DNA from: Kapaibacterium sp044224925
GTDB lineage: Bacteria; Bacteroidota; Ignavibacteria; Kapaibacteriales; Kapaibacteriaceae
Length of the DNA: 64,000 nucleotides
Assembly (NCBI GenBank): GCA_044224925.1
Contig: JBGAJM010000003.1
Coordinates: 124,001 to 188,000, forward strand
Direction: 5' to 3'
The position numbers and the translations under genes are program-made. Positions within the stretch are counted from its first letter, which is position 1. Each line of letters opens with the position of its first letter. The notes beneath the pieces were generated by a model. It was not told where the DNA came from, made no database searches, and saw nothing but the letters and a program-made list of their open reading frames with translations. Positions 50,995-59,679 of the stretch are shown one piece after another.

Positions 50995-51386
50995 AACAGC
51001 TCATCTCATCCGGAACGCCTTGGGAAGAGGTGGTCGGCTACAGTCGTGCCGTCCGCATCGGAGATCGTATTGAAGTATCCGGGACCACGGCCGTTGATGG
51101 CGATCAATTGATCGGTGAAGGTGATGCCTATCAACAGGCGCACTTCATCATCCGCAAGATCGAGCGTGCGTTGCATGAGGCAGGTGCGTCGCTCACCGAT
51201 GTGGTGCGCACGCGCATGTATGTGACCACGCGCAATGTGGTCGAGGATGTGTTGCGCGCTCATGGCGACTTCTTCACGTCGATCCGTCCGGCGGCCACCA
51301 TGGTCATCGTCAGCGGACTCATCGACGAGCGACTGTTGGTGGAGATCGAAATGTCTGCCATCGTCGGAGTACACGGTGATCGTTGA
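50991..51386 (+). CDS. RidA family (enamine/imine deaminase)
   Basis: 131 aa. Conserved RidA pattern: GYSRAVRIGDRIEVSGTTAV, VVRTRMYVT and RPAATMVIVSGLIDERLLVEIEMSAIV with the substrate-binding arginine and glutamate. RidA proteins hydrolyse reactive enamine/imine intermediates made by PLP enzymes. ATG 50991 overlaps the polyferredoxin stop (ATGA). Its end overlaps the TRIC gene by 11 nt. Confidence 0.92.
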   Translation: MKQLISSGTPWEEVVGYSRAVRIGDRIEVSGTTAVDGDQLIGEGDAYQQAHFIIRKIERALHEAGASLTDVVRTRMYVTTRNVVEDVLRAHGDFFTSIRPAATMVIVSGLIDERLLVEIEMSAIVGVHGDR

Positions 51387-52035
51387 CGTCGACCTTCAAG
51401 GCAAGTTCACGCAACCTGTCTGGCTGGATCTCCTTGCCACCTTCCTCTATGCCTTGGTCGGCGCGTCGCGCGCCATTCGCAAGGGCTATGATCTTGTGGG
51501 AGTGGTGGTATTGGCGTTGGTGGCAAGCACCGGTGGTGGTGTGTTGCGCGATGTGTTGTTGCAACGTGGTGCGCCGGCGGTGTTGCACGATGTGCGTTTC
51601 ATCATCACGGCGTTCGGTGCAGCCTTGCTTGGCGTATGGCTGCATCGAAGTCTGCCACGATTCCGTCCGCTGCTCGACCTCGTTGACTCCGTTTCCATTG
51701 GTCTTTATGCTGTGGTTGGTGCGCAGCTCACGTTGCTCAGCGGACTCGGTGGACTCTCAGCCATGCTCATTGGATTCTTGAACGCCTTTGGTGGAGGCCT
51801 GCTTCTGGCCGTGCTCATGCGCGAAGAACCGGAGATCTTCAAGCCCGGCCTCTTCTATGCCGTTGCTGTCTTCGTTGGTCTCCTGGCCTTTGTCCTTCTG
51901 GCCGTGATCTTCAACGTCGAGGCCAACATCGCAGCCACCATTTCCATCGTCACCACGGCCACCATCCGCACCCTGGCACTTCGTCTCGGATGGTCCACTC
52001 ACAGTGTGTCGGGCTCGAAGAAGTTGAGATTATAG
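51376..52035 (+). CDS. TRIC/UPF0126 membrane protein, copy 1
   Basis: 219 aa from GTG 51376. Two repeated three-helix halves: FLYALVGASRAIRKGYDLVGV then GGGVLRDVLL, and VGAQLTL then GGGLLLAVLMREEP, the glycine-rich kinks of trimeric intracellular cation channels. Predicted to pass K+ or a similar cation. A closely related copy lies at 56517-57173 in the same orientation. Confidence 0.9.
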   Translation: MIVDVDLQGKFTQPVWLDLLATFLYALVGASRAIRKGYDLVGVVVLALVASTGGGVLRDVLLQRGAPAVLHDVRFIITAFGAALLGVWLHRSLPRFRPLLDLVDSVSIGLYAVVGAQLTLLSGLGGLSAMLIGFLNAFGGGLLLAVLMREEPEIFKPGLFYAVAVFVGLLAFVLLAVIFNVEANIAATISIVTTATIRTLALRLGWSTHSVSGSKKLRL

Positions 52036-53475
52036 AGCCAGGTTCTTCCACAGTATGTTCCAAGGGACAATTGCGAATCCGTTCGGCGATACGCTAAGTG
52101 CGTTGAGCTCTTGCTCCCACCGAAGGAACCGTTTCGAGGTCCGGCATTCTGCGAGTGACCGCTCCCGCGTCGCATACGTGCGAAGCAAGCGAGCAAAGAG
52201 AACAAGTGCGCGATCTCGTTGGTAGTCGGCTGAACGTGTGACCGCGCGTAGCAGTGATTCGGTCAATTCATCGAGCAACGAGCCGTTCGAGCTTGTCAGC
52301 GTGTTGATGATCCGGCAGATCGTTGTATGAAGATCTTCATTGCTGCCCCGAATGCGCTTTCTGCGCTTCTGGCCAGTTCGAACTGACTGCTTGACCAATG
52401 CCTCGGCATATAGGCAGCGTATCAGAATGCGTGCCCGAAGAGGGTCAGGGATCGATGCACTACGCACGGATGCCAGAAGATCCTGCGAAAGGCGAGATGC
52501 GCCATCGAACGCAGCTGTTTTGAGAAGACAGTCCAGGAGTGACTCAGAAGCCGTAAACCACTGCAGCGTCCGCGGTCGTATCAACAGGATGGCCTTACGG
52601 AGAAACGTGATCGCCTTTGCCGGCATTGCGACGGACTGAAGGACGAATGCCTTTTGCAGGTAATGATCACGTTCATCGATCTCCGTCCAGGTCGCCTCCT
52701 TCTTCAGCGCCCTACGATGTGCATCAAGTGCTCGCATGGCGATCTCCGGGTCGGCGTCCACCTGTGCGATCGCCACGGCCAGACGCGACACGCTTTCAAG
52801 GACCCGCGTGGACGTGTTCGACCGAATGAGATCGTTCACAACGGCACGGGATCCCGCTGCGATCGACTCCATCCTACGGGCACGGGACGGAGTGGCCGTT
52901 CCACATGCGCGCATCGTGGCAAGGGGAGCATTCAACGAGTGGATGAGCTCAGCCTCACGTAGACAATCCTCTTGCCATTCGATCAATGTCTCTGTTCCGC
53001 GTAGGTCGCCTTGCGATGATGCCAGCAGAAGTGCGAGGCCATTCGCGAGAAACTCATGTGCTATGTGGTCAGGGGAGGTTGTAAGGAGCCGTGCTTGCGC
53101 GAGGTGGCGTTTTGCAACGACGCGAGATCCGACGCGCCCCATCACTTCGCCAATGACAACGTGTTTATAGATCTCGATCACGCGCTGGTGCTTCCCCGGC
53201 GTATTCGAATGCATCAGTGCATTCCACACAAGCGCATCCAGCTTCTGCTGTAATCGCGTGATGGTCTTCCTGTACGACGAATCTCGAGAGCCTCTGTTCG
53301 TGGGATAGAGGATGTTCTCGGCCTTATCGTCTGTAAGGGGGTGTCCCGAAATCAGCATATCCAAGATTTTCAGTTCACGTGCAGTGCATCCCGAAGCAAT
53401 GAACATGTCAAGCTTCAACGGCGTACTGTCTAATCGTTGCAAGCATTTGATGTACTCAGAGATGTGCCGGATCAA
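52030..53475 (-). CDS. SARP-like regulator: winged HTH plus helical repeats
   Basis: 481 aa from TTG 53475, chosen for GGAG 6 nt upstream; GTG 53556 in the same frame has no ribosome binding site. Residues about 35-85 (ARELKILDMLISGHPLTDDKAENILYP then KTITRLQQKLDAL) resemble the winged HTH of SARP/BTAD regulators (GRPLSREELxxxLWP pattern). The rest is helical, TPR-like, ending NGFAIVPWNILWKNL. It is divergent from the secreted-protein cassette starting at 53609, which it probably controls. The family call is a pattern-based inference. Confidence 0.6.
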   Translation of the reverse strand: MIRHISEYIKCLQRLDSTPLKLDMFIASGCTARELKILDMLISGHPLTDDKAENILYPTNRGSRDSSYRKTITRLQQKLDALVWNALMHSNTPGKHQRVIEIYKHVVIGEVMGRVGSRVVAKRHLAQARLLTTSPDHIAHEFLANGLALLLASSQGDLRGTETLIEWQEDCLREAELIHSLNAPLATMRACGTATPSRARRMESIAAGSRAVVNDLIRSNTSTRVLESVSRLAVAIAQVDADPEIAMRALDAHRRALKKEATWTEIDERDHYLQKAFVLQSVAMPAKAITFLRKAILLIRPRTLQWFTASESLLDCLLKTAAFDGASRLSQDLLASVRSASIPDPLRARILIRCLYAEALVKQSVRTGQKRRKRIRGSNEDLHTTICRIINTLTSSNGSLLDELTESLLRAVTRSADYQRDRALVLFARLLRTYATRERSLAECRTSKRFLRWEQELNALSVSPNGFAIVPWNILWKNLAL

Positions 53476-53608
53476 GACGTGCTCCGTAGTACGATAGTTA
53501 AAAAGTAGTGTCCCAATAATACACAAACAGGTGCAAAGCTCGCCCTTGCTGTCCACGAGATTGGCTGTGTGATCAGAGTGTATCCACAGTCACATTCAAG
53601 GATAGTGT

Positions 53609-53815
53609 ATGGGAGAAATGGTAGTAGCGATCCTCCTTTGGTTAGGAGTCATGCAAGCGCCAGGCGCGTATACGACGGTACAGTTCCAAACGTACTCGGA
53701 TCAAAATGCAGGGATCATTCAGGCCACGCTCGCGGATCAACAGGCGTCTGCATACGTGTGGCAGACAACAGGTGCACTGGTAAGCGAAGTGCGGATCATC
53801 GATCCGCTCGAGTAG
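53609..53815 (+). CDS. Small protein with hydrophobic N-terminus
   Basis: 68 aa. AAGGA lies 6 nt before ATG 53609. The first 15 residues (MGEMVVAILLWLGVM) are hydrophobic and may be a membrane anchor or an uncleaved signal; the remainder (YTTVQFQTYSDQNAGIIQ) is polar and strand-like. It is the first gene opposite the SARP-like regulator. No family is recognised. Confidence 0.6.
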   Translation: MGEMVVAILLWLGVMQAPGAYTTVQFQTYSDQNAGIIQATLADQQASAYVWQTTGALVSEVRIIDPLE

Positions 53816-53852
53816 TTGCAACGGAGAAATCAACTTTCAATGGAGAACGATC

Positions 53853-54470
53853 ATGAAGTATGTCCAAATGTCGATCCTGGTACTGCTGTTGACAGTACTG
53901 TCAAGTGTAACGGTGTCTGCGCAAGGGAAGGGTGGAGAGGCGGTACAGGAGCTCGGACTCTGTGTCCCGGATTGTACAAGCGACGTATTCATTGGTCCGG
54001 ATACGGTGACCTTCAATGTGGGGTCTTGCTCATTCCGGGTTGACTATTGGTACCGAAAAGCCTGCGATCAGTACTGCGACATTCAGATCAGGCAAGTGTC
54101 CTCAATGAGTACGAATCCGGCATGCGCAGCGATCAATCCGAAAACATTGCTTGATGCGGCGATCACGGCGACGATCGTTCATGCATTGGCAAATCACAAT
54201 CCGCCGCTGGATTGTGGTCCAACGCAGAACAATGAATGCAGCTCCTACTGGCGCGTTTCTCGGTCCGCATGTTGGAAGGTCCTCACAGGAAGTCAAGCGT
54301 CACCGTTCGGTGTAGTATATGGCCCGTGTTCGAGCGATGCCTGTTGCTTCTCTGTAGTACAGGTGTGCCGTAGCCAGTTCGGTCAAATTGTGATCACGCA
54401 GATAAGTCAGTCTGCGACAGCCTGTCCATCGGGATCAGAATTCAACAACTGTTCGCCCGTGTGCGACTAA
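53853..54470 (+). CDS. Secreted cysteine-rich protein
   Basis: 205 aa. GGAG precedes the ATG; a signal peptide ends at about residue 24 (TVSAQ). The mature protein has 16 cysteines in about 180 residues (for example ELGLCVPDCTSD, KACDQYCDI, SDACCFSVVQVC, ACPSGSEFNNCSPVCD), which suggests eight disulfides and an extracellular fold. I recognise no domain. Sequence composition is less GC-rich than most neighbours outside the island. Confidence 0.75.
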   Translation: MKYVQMSILVLLLTVLSSVTVSAQGKGGEAVQELGLCVPDCTSDVFIGPDTVTFNVGSCSFRVDYWYRKACDQYCDIQIRQVSSMSTNPACAAINPKTLLDAAITATIVHALANHNPPLDCGPTQNNECSSYWRVSRSACWKVLTGSQASPFGVVYGPCSSDACCFSVVQVCRSQFGQIVITQISQSATACPSGSEFNNCSPVCD

Positions 54471-54481
54471 GGAGTGATGCA

Positions 54482-54880
54482 ATGAGAACCAAGCTAGCAT
54501 TCCTATGCCTCTTCCTATTCATTGCCGGAACCGTCGGCGCTTTTGCGGGAGGGTCAGTGAACACACAGAGGCGCACTGTTCATTATTCACAGATGATGAT
54601 CAAACTGGATGGCACCATCGTCTACACCCAAGACAATGGAGCGACCTGGACCTGGGAAAAACGAACGCACAAGGAAGCGGAAGTTCGGATGACACCAGAG
54701 TCGGCCGAAGGTAACGAAATGCTGATCGTTTCAGATATCCTTGGTAATATCAAGTTCAAGGGTTCCGAGGATGAGTGGATGGCCCGAAAGGACGATCCGT
54801 CGCTACACGGCGCATTGCTGATTGTAACAAAACGCGCAAATGGAGTTTCAACGACGGAGCGGATCATCCGCACGAGGTAG
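54482..54880 (+). CDS. Small secreted protein with Asp-box-like motif
   Basis: 132 aa from ATG 54482 with GGAG upstream. Signal peptide to about residue 22 (TVGAFAGG). IVYTQDNGATWTWEK is an Asp-box (BNR) motif of the SxDxGxTW kind found in sialidase-like propellers, but one repeat cannot make a propeller. An LGNIKFKGSEDEWMARK segment follows. Function unknown. Confidence 0.68.
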   Translation: MRTKLAFLCLFLFIAGTVGAFAGGSVNTQRRTVHYSQMMIKLDGTIVYTQDNGATWTWEKRTHKEAEVRMTPESAEGNEMLIVSDILGNIKFKGSEDEWMARKDDPSLHGALLIVTKRANGVSTTERIIRTR

Positions 54881-54901
54881 GTCGCAAGAGTACGCTGACA
54901 A

Positions 54902-54934
54902 GGGAGTGCGAAGACCAGGATTCTTCGCACTCCC
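54902..54934 (+). terminator. Terminator-like hairpin after the 54482-54880 gene
   Basis: A perfect 13-bp stem (GGGAGTGCGAAGA / TCTTCGCACTCCC) with a 7-nt loop, followed by the moderately T-rich ACTTTGTCT. It separates the small secreted genes from the propeller gene at 54975. Confidence 0.65.
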
Positions 54935-54974
54935 ACTTTGTCTAGCGGTCAATTGAACTTAAGGAGGGAAACGC

Positions 54975-56282
54975 ATGAGGAGTTGCCCAAGTGCCTACGT
55001 CATGGTCATTGCGCTCGTCTCAGTATGTGCGCTGCACGCTCAGAGCATCCGATGTCCTGAAGAGATCTATGCCGACTCTGCAAGTATTATTGAGAACTAC
55101 AGAGAAGTGTATTCGGACGATGTTTTCAAAAGTGGCAGGGTGTATACGAATGGCGAGAACGACATCTACGTCACCAATTCCAACGTTGTCTTTGTATCAA
55201 ATGATCGTGGTATGTCTTGGCGTGTTGGATTTTACGGCACGGCCATCAACAAGTGGTTCGTTGATGCAGTTGTTGTCGACGATACGACGTTCATTGGTGT
55301 TGGCTTTGAGGGACTGTTAGTCCGAAGTACAGACCGCGGTCAGACATTTGAGACGGTGGAGACAGGCCATGAGCGGATACTTACCACGATCGGGGCGTGG
55401 GAGAGGACCGTGGTGTACATCGACAACATCGCTGCAGAGATCGTGATCTCGACGGATGCAGGTGATACGTGGTTCAGACGTCCGATCGATACAACCATTC
55501 TTCCGGAGGTATGGGGCGTCACCGAAATGTGCTTAGCGGGCCCAAGCAAGGTTGTGCTCCCCATTGGAAACAAGAAGTACAGGTCCACTTTGATTACAAC
55601 GGATTTAGGGCTCACATGGAACGTCTATGAGGCCTGCGGAAATGGGAGGACTGTTGCGTACTATTCTGAACTCGTTGGACTTGCATTGAGTGCGGAGGCC
55701 TACAAGTACAATCCGGATGGCACGCAGGCTGACGACAGATCGTATGGCTGCGTTTACAAAACCACAGATGGTGGGAAGACCTATCGAATGGTACTCGTTG
55801 ATTCTACGGCACCGATCTTTGGATTGGGTGCATTGACGATCCATCCGAACGGCATGGCCTTGGTGTCGGGACCTGAAAAGTGCTACGTCTCGTGGAATTA
55901 TGGCGACCTGTGGGTAAAGTCTAAAGACCACTTTGATACGGAATCACCAGGTTTCGGTACGCCGAATTTCATGAAGGACGGACGGGTATTCGCATTCTTT
56001 GCTTTGTCCTTCATGGTGGACTTTGCCATACGCGGCACTCCCGCCACAACGGTCGCCGAGCATAAGGAGTTCGAAACGGGTGAACGATGCAAGCATGTTG
56101 TGATCTACGACATGATGGGACGCGTCCTTGCCGCCTCGCTTCCGGATGAGATCACGACCGTCGCTTCCATGCTTGAACGGCACCGTAGCACCCTGCCCGC
56201 CGCCCCGGTCTTCATTCTTGCAACAACCGAGCACGGCGAGCAACGACGGTCGATTGAACACGTGTACGTGCAAGTGAAGTGA
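54975..56282 (+). CDS. Secreted BNR/Asp-box propeller with T9SS-like tail
   Basis: 435 aa, with AAGGAGGG upstream of the ATG. Signal peptide to about residue 22 (ALHAQ). Six Asp-box-like turns: SNDRGMSWRV, STDRGQTFET, STDAGDTWFR, TTDLGLTWNV, TTDGGKTYRM, WNYGDLWVKS, consistent with a sialidase- or photosynthesis-factor-like beta-propeller. The final stretch (CKHVVIYDMMGRVLAAS to RRSIEHVYVQVK) resembles a T9SS sorting domain. Likely surface-exposed; ligand unknown. No catalytic sialidase arginines were identified. Confidence 0.82.
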   Translation: MRSCPSAYVMVIALVSVCALHAQSIRCPEEIYADSASIIENYREVYSDDVFKSGRVYTNGENDIYVTNSNVVFVSNDRGMSWRVGFYGTAINKWFVDAVVVDDTTFIGVGFEGLLVRSTDRGQTFETVETGHERILTTIGAWERTVVYIDNIAAEIVISTDAGDTWFRRPIDTTILPEVWGVTEMCLAGPSKVVLPIGNKKYRSTLITTDLGLTWNVYEACGNGRTVAYYSELVGLALSAEAYKYNPDGTQADDRSYGCVYKTTDGGKTYRMVLVDSTAPIFGLGALTIHPNGMALVSGPEKCYVSWNYGDLWVKSKDHFDTESPGFGTPNFMKDGRVFAFFALSFMVDFAIRGTPATTVAEHKEFETGERCKHVVIYDMMGRVLAASLPDEITTVASMLERHRSTLPAAPVFILATTEHGEQRRSIEHVYVQVK

Positions 56283-56366
56283 GTGAACGATCACAAACCA
56301 GTCTTTCTTCCTATCTTCGAACTCAATGAACGCCGTGCGCAACCATACTTCCATGCAGAAACGCCG

Positions 56367-56395
56367 CCACATGATGTGTCACCACATGATGTGTC
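56367..56395. repeat. Two tandem copies of CCACATGATGTGTC, possible operator
   Basis: CCACATGATGTGTC occurs at 56367-56380 and 56382-56395. Each copy contains the inverted repeat CACAT-G-ATGTG, as expected of a dimer binding site. It lies between the island's last gene and TRIC copy 2, upstream of the terminator at 56464. The rest of the 180-bp gap shows nothing I can name. Confidence 0.5.
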
Positions 56396-56463
56396 CCGCT
56401 GTGCGATGCCGGAAGAATGAGGTACTGATGCGACGGTAGTTCCTACGAACACTGCGATCGATG

Positions 56464-56498
56464 AAACGCCATTCCTTCCGGGAATGGCGTTTTTTTTT
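56464..56498 (+). terminator. Strong intrinsic terminator at the end of the island
   Basis: A perfect 12-bp stem (AAACGCCATTCC / GGAATGGCGTTT) with a 5-nt loop ends in nine T residues. It should stop plus-strand transcripts of the secreted-protein cassette 18 nt before TRIC copy 2 begins. Confidence 0.92.
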
Positions 56499-56516
56499 GC
56501 TCTACTCTCATTGACG

Positions 56517-57173
56517 ATGATTGGAACTGACGTGGAACTCGAACTTCATGGACGATTCATCCAGCCGCTATGGTTGGACCTAGCTGCCACGTTCTTGTAT
56601 GCTCTCGTTGGAGCATCTCGCGCCATTCGCAAGGGCTACGACGTGATCGGTGTGTTCGTTCTTGCCTTGCTCGCAAGCAGAGGTGGTGGCTTGATTCGTG
56701 ATGTACTCCTGCAACAAGGTGCACCCATCACGTTTCGCGACTATCGATTCTTAGCAATGGCATGGACGGCGGCGTTGCTTGCAGTGTGGTTGTACAAACA
56801 TGTGCCTCGCTTACGACCGTACTTGACGGTGGTCGACTCTGTCGCACTTGGCATCTATGCCGTGGTCGGCGCGCAGATGACGTTGCTCGCAGGCCTTTCG
56901 CCCCTTGCCGCCATTTTCATCGGCCTTCTGAATGCCATCGGCGGTGGACTCCTTCTTGCACTCTTCATGCGTGAAGAGCCTGAAGTGTTCATGCCCGGTA
57001 TGTACCATGCCGTGGCAGCGTTCTGCGGACTTGTTGTCTTTATCGTAGAGGTGCTCGTCTTCCAACTCGATGCGCGTATCGCAGCACCAGTTGCGATCGC
57101 CGTGACTGCCACTGTGCGCACGCTTGCGCTACGGAATGGGTGGCAGACCAAGGCGATCATGGGTCCGCTCTAA
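56517..57173 (+). CDS. TRIC/UPF0126 membrane protein, copy 2
   Basis: 218 aa from ATG 56517; the frame also opens at 56484, but that lies within the terminator. It is similar along its length to copy 1 at 51376 (shared ATFLYALVGASRAIRKGYD, RDVLLQ, MREEPE, RTLALR). Predicted cation channel. No ribosome binding site or TAnnTTYG box is apparent, and the terminator sits just upstream, so its promoter is unclear. Confidence 0.9.
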   Translation: MIGTDVELELHGRFIQPLWLDLAATFLYALVGASRAIRKGYDVIGVFVLALLASRGGGLIRDVLLQQGAPITFRDYRFLAMAWTAALLAVWLYKHVPRLRPYLTVVDSVALGIYAVVGAQMTLLAGLSPLAAIFIGLLNAIGGGLLLALFMREEPEVFMPGMYHAVAAFCGLVVFIVEVLVFQLDARIAAPVAIAVTATVRTLALRNGWQTKAIMGPL

Positions 57174-57181
57174 CGTCCCGA

Positions 57182-58963
57182 CTACGGCGTGCTCACGACA
57201 CGCATGGTCACCGTCGTGCGACCATGACGCTCGCGCTCGACGACAACGTACATGCCTGCGCGAATGCCCTGCAAGAGCGAATCAACTGTGGTTGCTGATG
57301 CGATCTCTTCGCCAAGGATGGTGTATGCTGTGCATGAAACGACATCGCGTTCGAGCGACACGTTGTTGTCACCAATGTCTGTGGTAGGCGCGAGAAGGGC
57401 ACGTATGGCCGACATCTTCGCGTTTCGATCCGGGTTCGCAGGGTCATCCGTCAAGCCCCAACACCCGTATCGATTGTAGGAGCTTGCAAGCGTGAAGTAG
57501 AGAGCGAGTCCGCCACCAAGTTCGCTCCAGCCCGGTCGATAGCTATGCGTGATCACGTCCGCCATGGCGGACGTTCTGTTCGCGCGGATCTGCGCTGCGA
57601 GATTCGCCGTGTTTCCACCTTCGGGCAGACTCACGCCACCTTCATACGATGTGCATCCGCCGACAAGACCCCAGGTTGCGGCCTTCGTGATGTGGGTCTT
57701 CCGATACAACGCCGACGTTGGCGCATTGATCTGTGCATCGATGGCTTCGATCATGCCGTCGTTGATCGTGGTCGGATCGGTGCTCGACGCCTTCGTCGAT
57801 CCAAAGTAGAGCGCCGTGCTCGTTGCATAGATGGAGTTCTTCGGATCGCCGAAGGTGTTCTTGATGTAGTTCAAGTGATTGTCGCTCCTCCCCGGATAGG
57901 CCTGCTGTCCGGCAAGGATCACACGAACGCGCTCGTTGATCGCACTTGCACCGAACACCGTGCTGAACCATTGCGAGAGCTCTACGCATCGGCGTGCATA
58001 GTTCTGATCGAACGTAATGCCTCGCGCCGTTGCCTCGGCCTGATTGTACGGTCCATGCGTTGCCTGCGTCGGGCTCCACACCTCGTTGCTGTTCTCGACG
58101 TAGATGTTGATGGCAGGGTCGAGCTGCGTCTTGAGGAGCGAAGCCAGAGAGGTCACGTACTGTGAGTCGCACGACATGTGCACGTTGATCCAGATGTCCT
58201 TCTTCAGCGTGTTTGCAAGGGCGATGATGTATTCCCAACACCAACCGTCGCGTTGACCGGTCATTGCAGCCATGGACCGTTGCGATGCGCTTGTCGGGCG
58301 CTTCCGTTGCGTCCACGTCGTCCGCGTCGGATGCGTCGGCTCGCCATCCCAGCTGTTCTGCACGTTGTAGAACCGATAGCACTCGAAGTTCGCCGTGGTG
58401 CACAGTCGCAGAAATGCATCGGTGAAGATCTGCGTCGTGGCGAGATCGTACCCCGGGCGCATCACGCGTAGTTCCGTGACACCCGTGGAAGGCGGCGAGG
58501 AGGGAAGGCGTTGCGTGTTCGTGAAGGAGAGGAAGACGAGTCCATGATTCGCATTCGGATAGCCGCCAACGTTCAAGGTGAAGAACGTCGTGTTGCTCGC
58601 GGCATCATAGCGCACGTCGGAGATCGACACGGCCGTGCCTGATGCACGGACGGTTCCTTGTCCGCGAAAGCTACTTTGATACGCCCCACTGTAGTCCATG
58701 CGATAGCCATCGGGATCGTCGATCGTTCCGTTCCACTCCGTGGCCGGACGTCCATCGAAGAGCACGAGGTCAAAGTCCGACGTGGGCCATCCATTCGTAT
58801 CGTAGCCGGTGGCCTTGCTGTAGCGATTCGTATGGTCGACCATGTTCGTGAACGCGCCCATCTCGTCAACGTTCACACCAAGATGGATGGGGCCTTGCGC
58901 CTTGCCACCTTGCATCCCTATCAATAGCATGATTGCGAACAATAGAGCGAAGCGGATCAGCAT
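57182..58963 (-). CDS. Secreted glycosidase-like protein with T9SS sorting domain
   Basis: 593 aa. Signal peptide to about residue 23 (GGKAQ). The N-terminal region has HLGVNVDEMGAF and FDLVLFDGRPATEWNG; the central YVENSNEVWSPTQATHGPYNQAEA (ENSNEVW motif, a possible catalytic glutamate) is typical of TIM-barrel carbohydrate-active proteins annotated as cellulose-binding-domain proteins in other phyla. The C-terminus (VVSCTAYTILGEEIASA to MRVVSTP) is T9SS-type. Substrate unknown. It follows a lipoprotein gene by 11 nt. Confidence 0.8.
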   Translation of the reverse strand: MLIRFALLFAIMLLIGMQGGKAQGPIHLGVNVDEMGAFTNMVDHTNRYSKATGYDTNGWPTSDFDLVLFDGRPATEWNGTIDDPDGYRMDYSGAYQSSFRGQGTVRASGTAVSISDVRYDAASNTTFFTLNVGGYPNANHGLVFLSFTNTQRLPSSPPSTGVTELRVMRPGYDLATTQIFTDAFLRLCTTANFECYRFYNVQNSWDGEPTHPTRTTWTQRKRPTSASQRSMAAMTGQRDGWCWEYIIALANTLKKDIWINVHMSCDSQYVTSLASLLKTQLDPAINIYVENSNEVWSPTQATHGPYNQAEATARGITFDQNYARRCVELSQWFSTVFGASAINERVRVILAGQQAYPGRSDNHLNYIKNTFGDPKNSIYATSTALYFGSTKASSTDPTTINDGMIEAIDAQINAPTSALYRKTHITKAATWGLVGGCTSYEGGVSLPEGGNTANLAAQIRANRTSAMADVITHSYRPGWSELGGGLALYFTLASSYNRYGCWGLTDDPANPDRNAKMSAIRALLAPTTDIGDNNVSLERDVVSCTAYTILGEEIASATTVDSLLQGIRAGMYVVVERERHGRTTVTMRVVSTP

Positions 58964-58974
58964 AGCAAACCTCG

Positions 58975-59670
58975 TTACAGATGAAAGACGGCAGAGATCA
59001 TAATGCTTGTCGAGATCTCCGGAACATAGAACGAAGCGTATGGACTGCCACCGGTGTAATCGTGCATGGGATCCCAGAATGGTATGCCCTTTGAAAGGAA
59101 TGACGTGCGAACTTCGGTGCGAACGTCCATAGATGACGTGGCTGGATAGGTAAGTCCAGCCATGACGAAGAGTGAACCATTGATGCCCGACATTGAATTG
59201 TCAGACCGTGTTGTGTTGATCATATAGGTTGTTACTTCGTCGGGGCTCTCGACCGACTCGATGGTGCCAATGGACGTGGTTGTGGAATAGACGCGCGCAA
59301 CAATACTGCCACCCACGGCGAAGATCGGCTGGAGGCGCGAAGAATCGCCCAATGTGAAACCCATCATAATCGGTAGCTCTACAAACGTCGCGCGGCTGTT
59401 CACCATAACATCTACCGTCGGAGAGTAGTATCCAAGCGTTTCAACGCCATCATCAACATGCTTCGATGCATGTAGCACTTTCACCTGCGGATCAAGTCGC
59501 ACAAAGCCGGTCGGTGAATACCAACCCTCTGCCGTGATGCCGGCAACGGTATTGAATCCGCCACTGCCGGCAGGAATGTCAGTACCCACGCGCGGACCGA
59601 CCCGCATCGATGTACAGCCGAGCAGCATGCACATCATGAACATCACCGGTATGCCGAGTCGTGAGATCAT
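58975..59670 (-). CDS. Lipoprotein with beta-barrel-like sequence
   Basis: 231 aa. The lipobox LLGC gives a lipidated cysteine at about residue 19. The remainder alternates polar and hydrophobic residues in short strands and ends in IMISAVFHL, an outer-membrane-barrel-like terminus. GGGGG lies before the ATG. Probably outer-membrane associated. Function unknown. Confidence 0.72.
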   Translation of the reverse strand: MISRLGIPVMFMMCMLLGCTSMRVGPRVGTDIPAGSGGFNTVAGITAEGWYSPTGFVRLDPQVKVLHASKHVDDGVETLGYYSPTVDVMVNSRATFVELPIMMGFTLGDSSRLQPIFAVGGSIVARVYSTTTSIGTIESVESPDEVTTYMINTTRSDNSMSGINGSLFVMAGLTYPATSSMDVRTEVRTSFLSKGIPFWDPMHDYTGGSPYASFYVPEISTSIMISAVFHL

Positions 59671-59679
59671 AGTAACCCC

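Noticed and set aside
53476..53556. GTG 53556 as start of the SARP-like regulator
   Set aside because: No ribosome binding site precedes it and the extra 27 residues are cysteine-rich and unlike the rest; TTG 53475 has GGAG at 6 nt.
56484..56516. N-terminal extension of TRIC copy 2 from base 56484
   Set aside because: These codons form the right arm and T-run of a strong terminator and are not conserved with copy 1.
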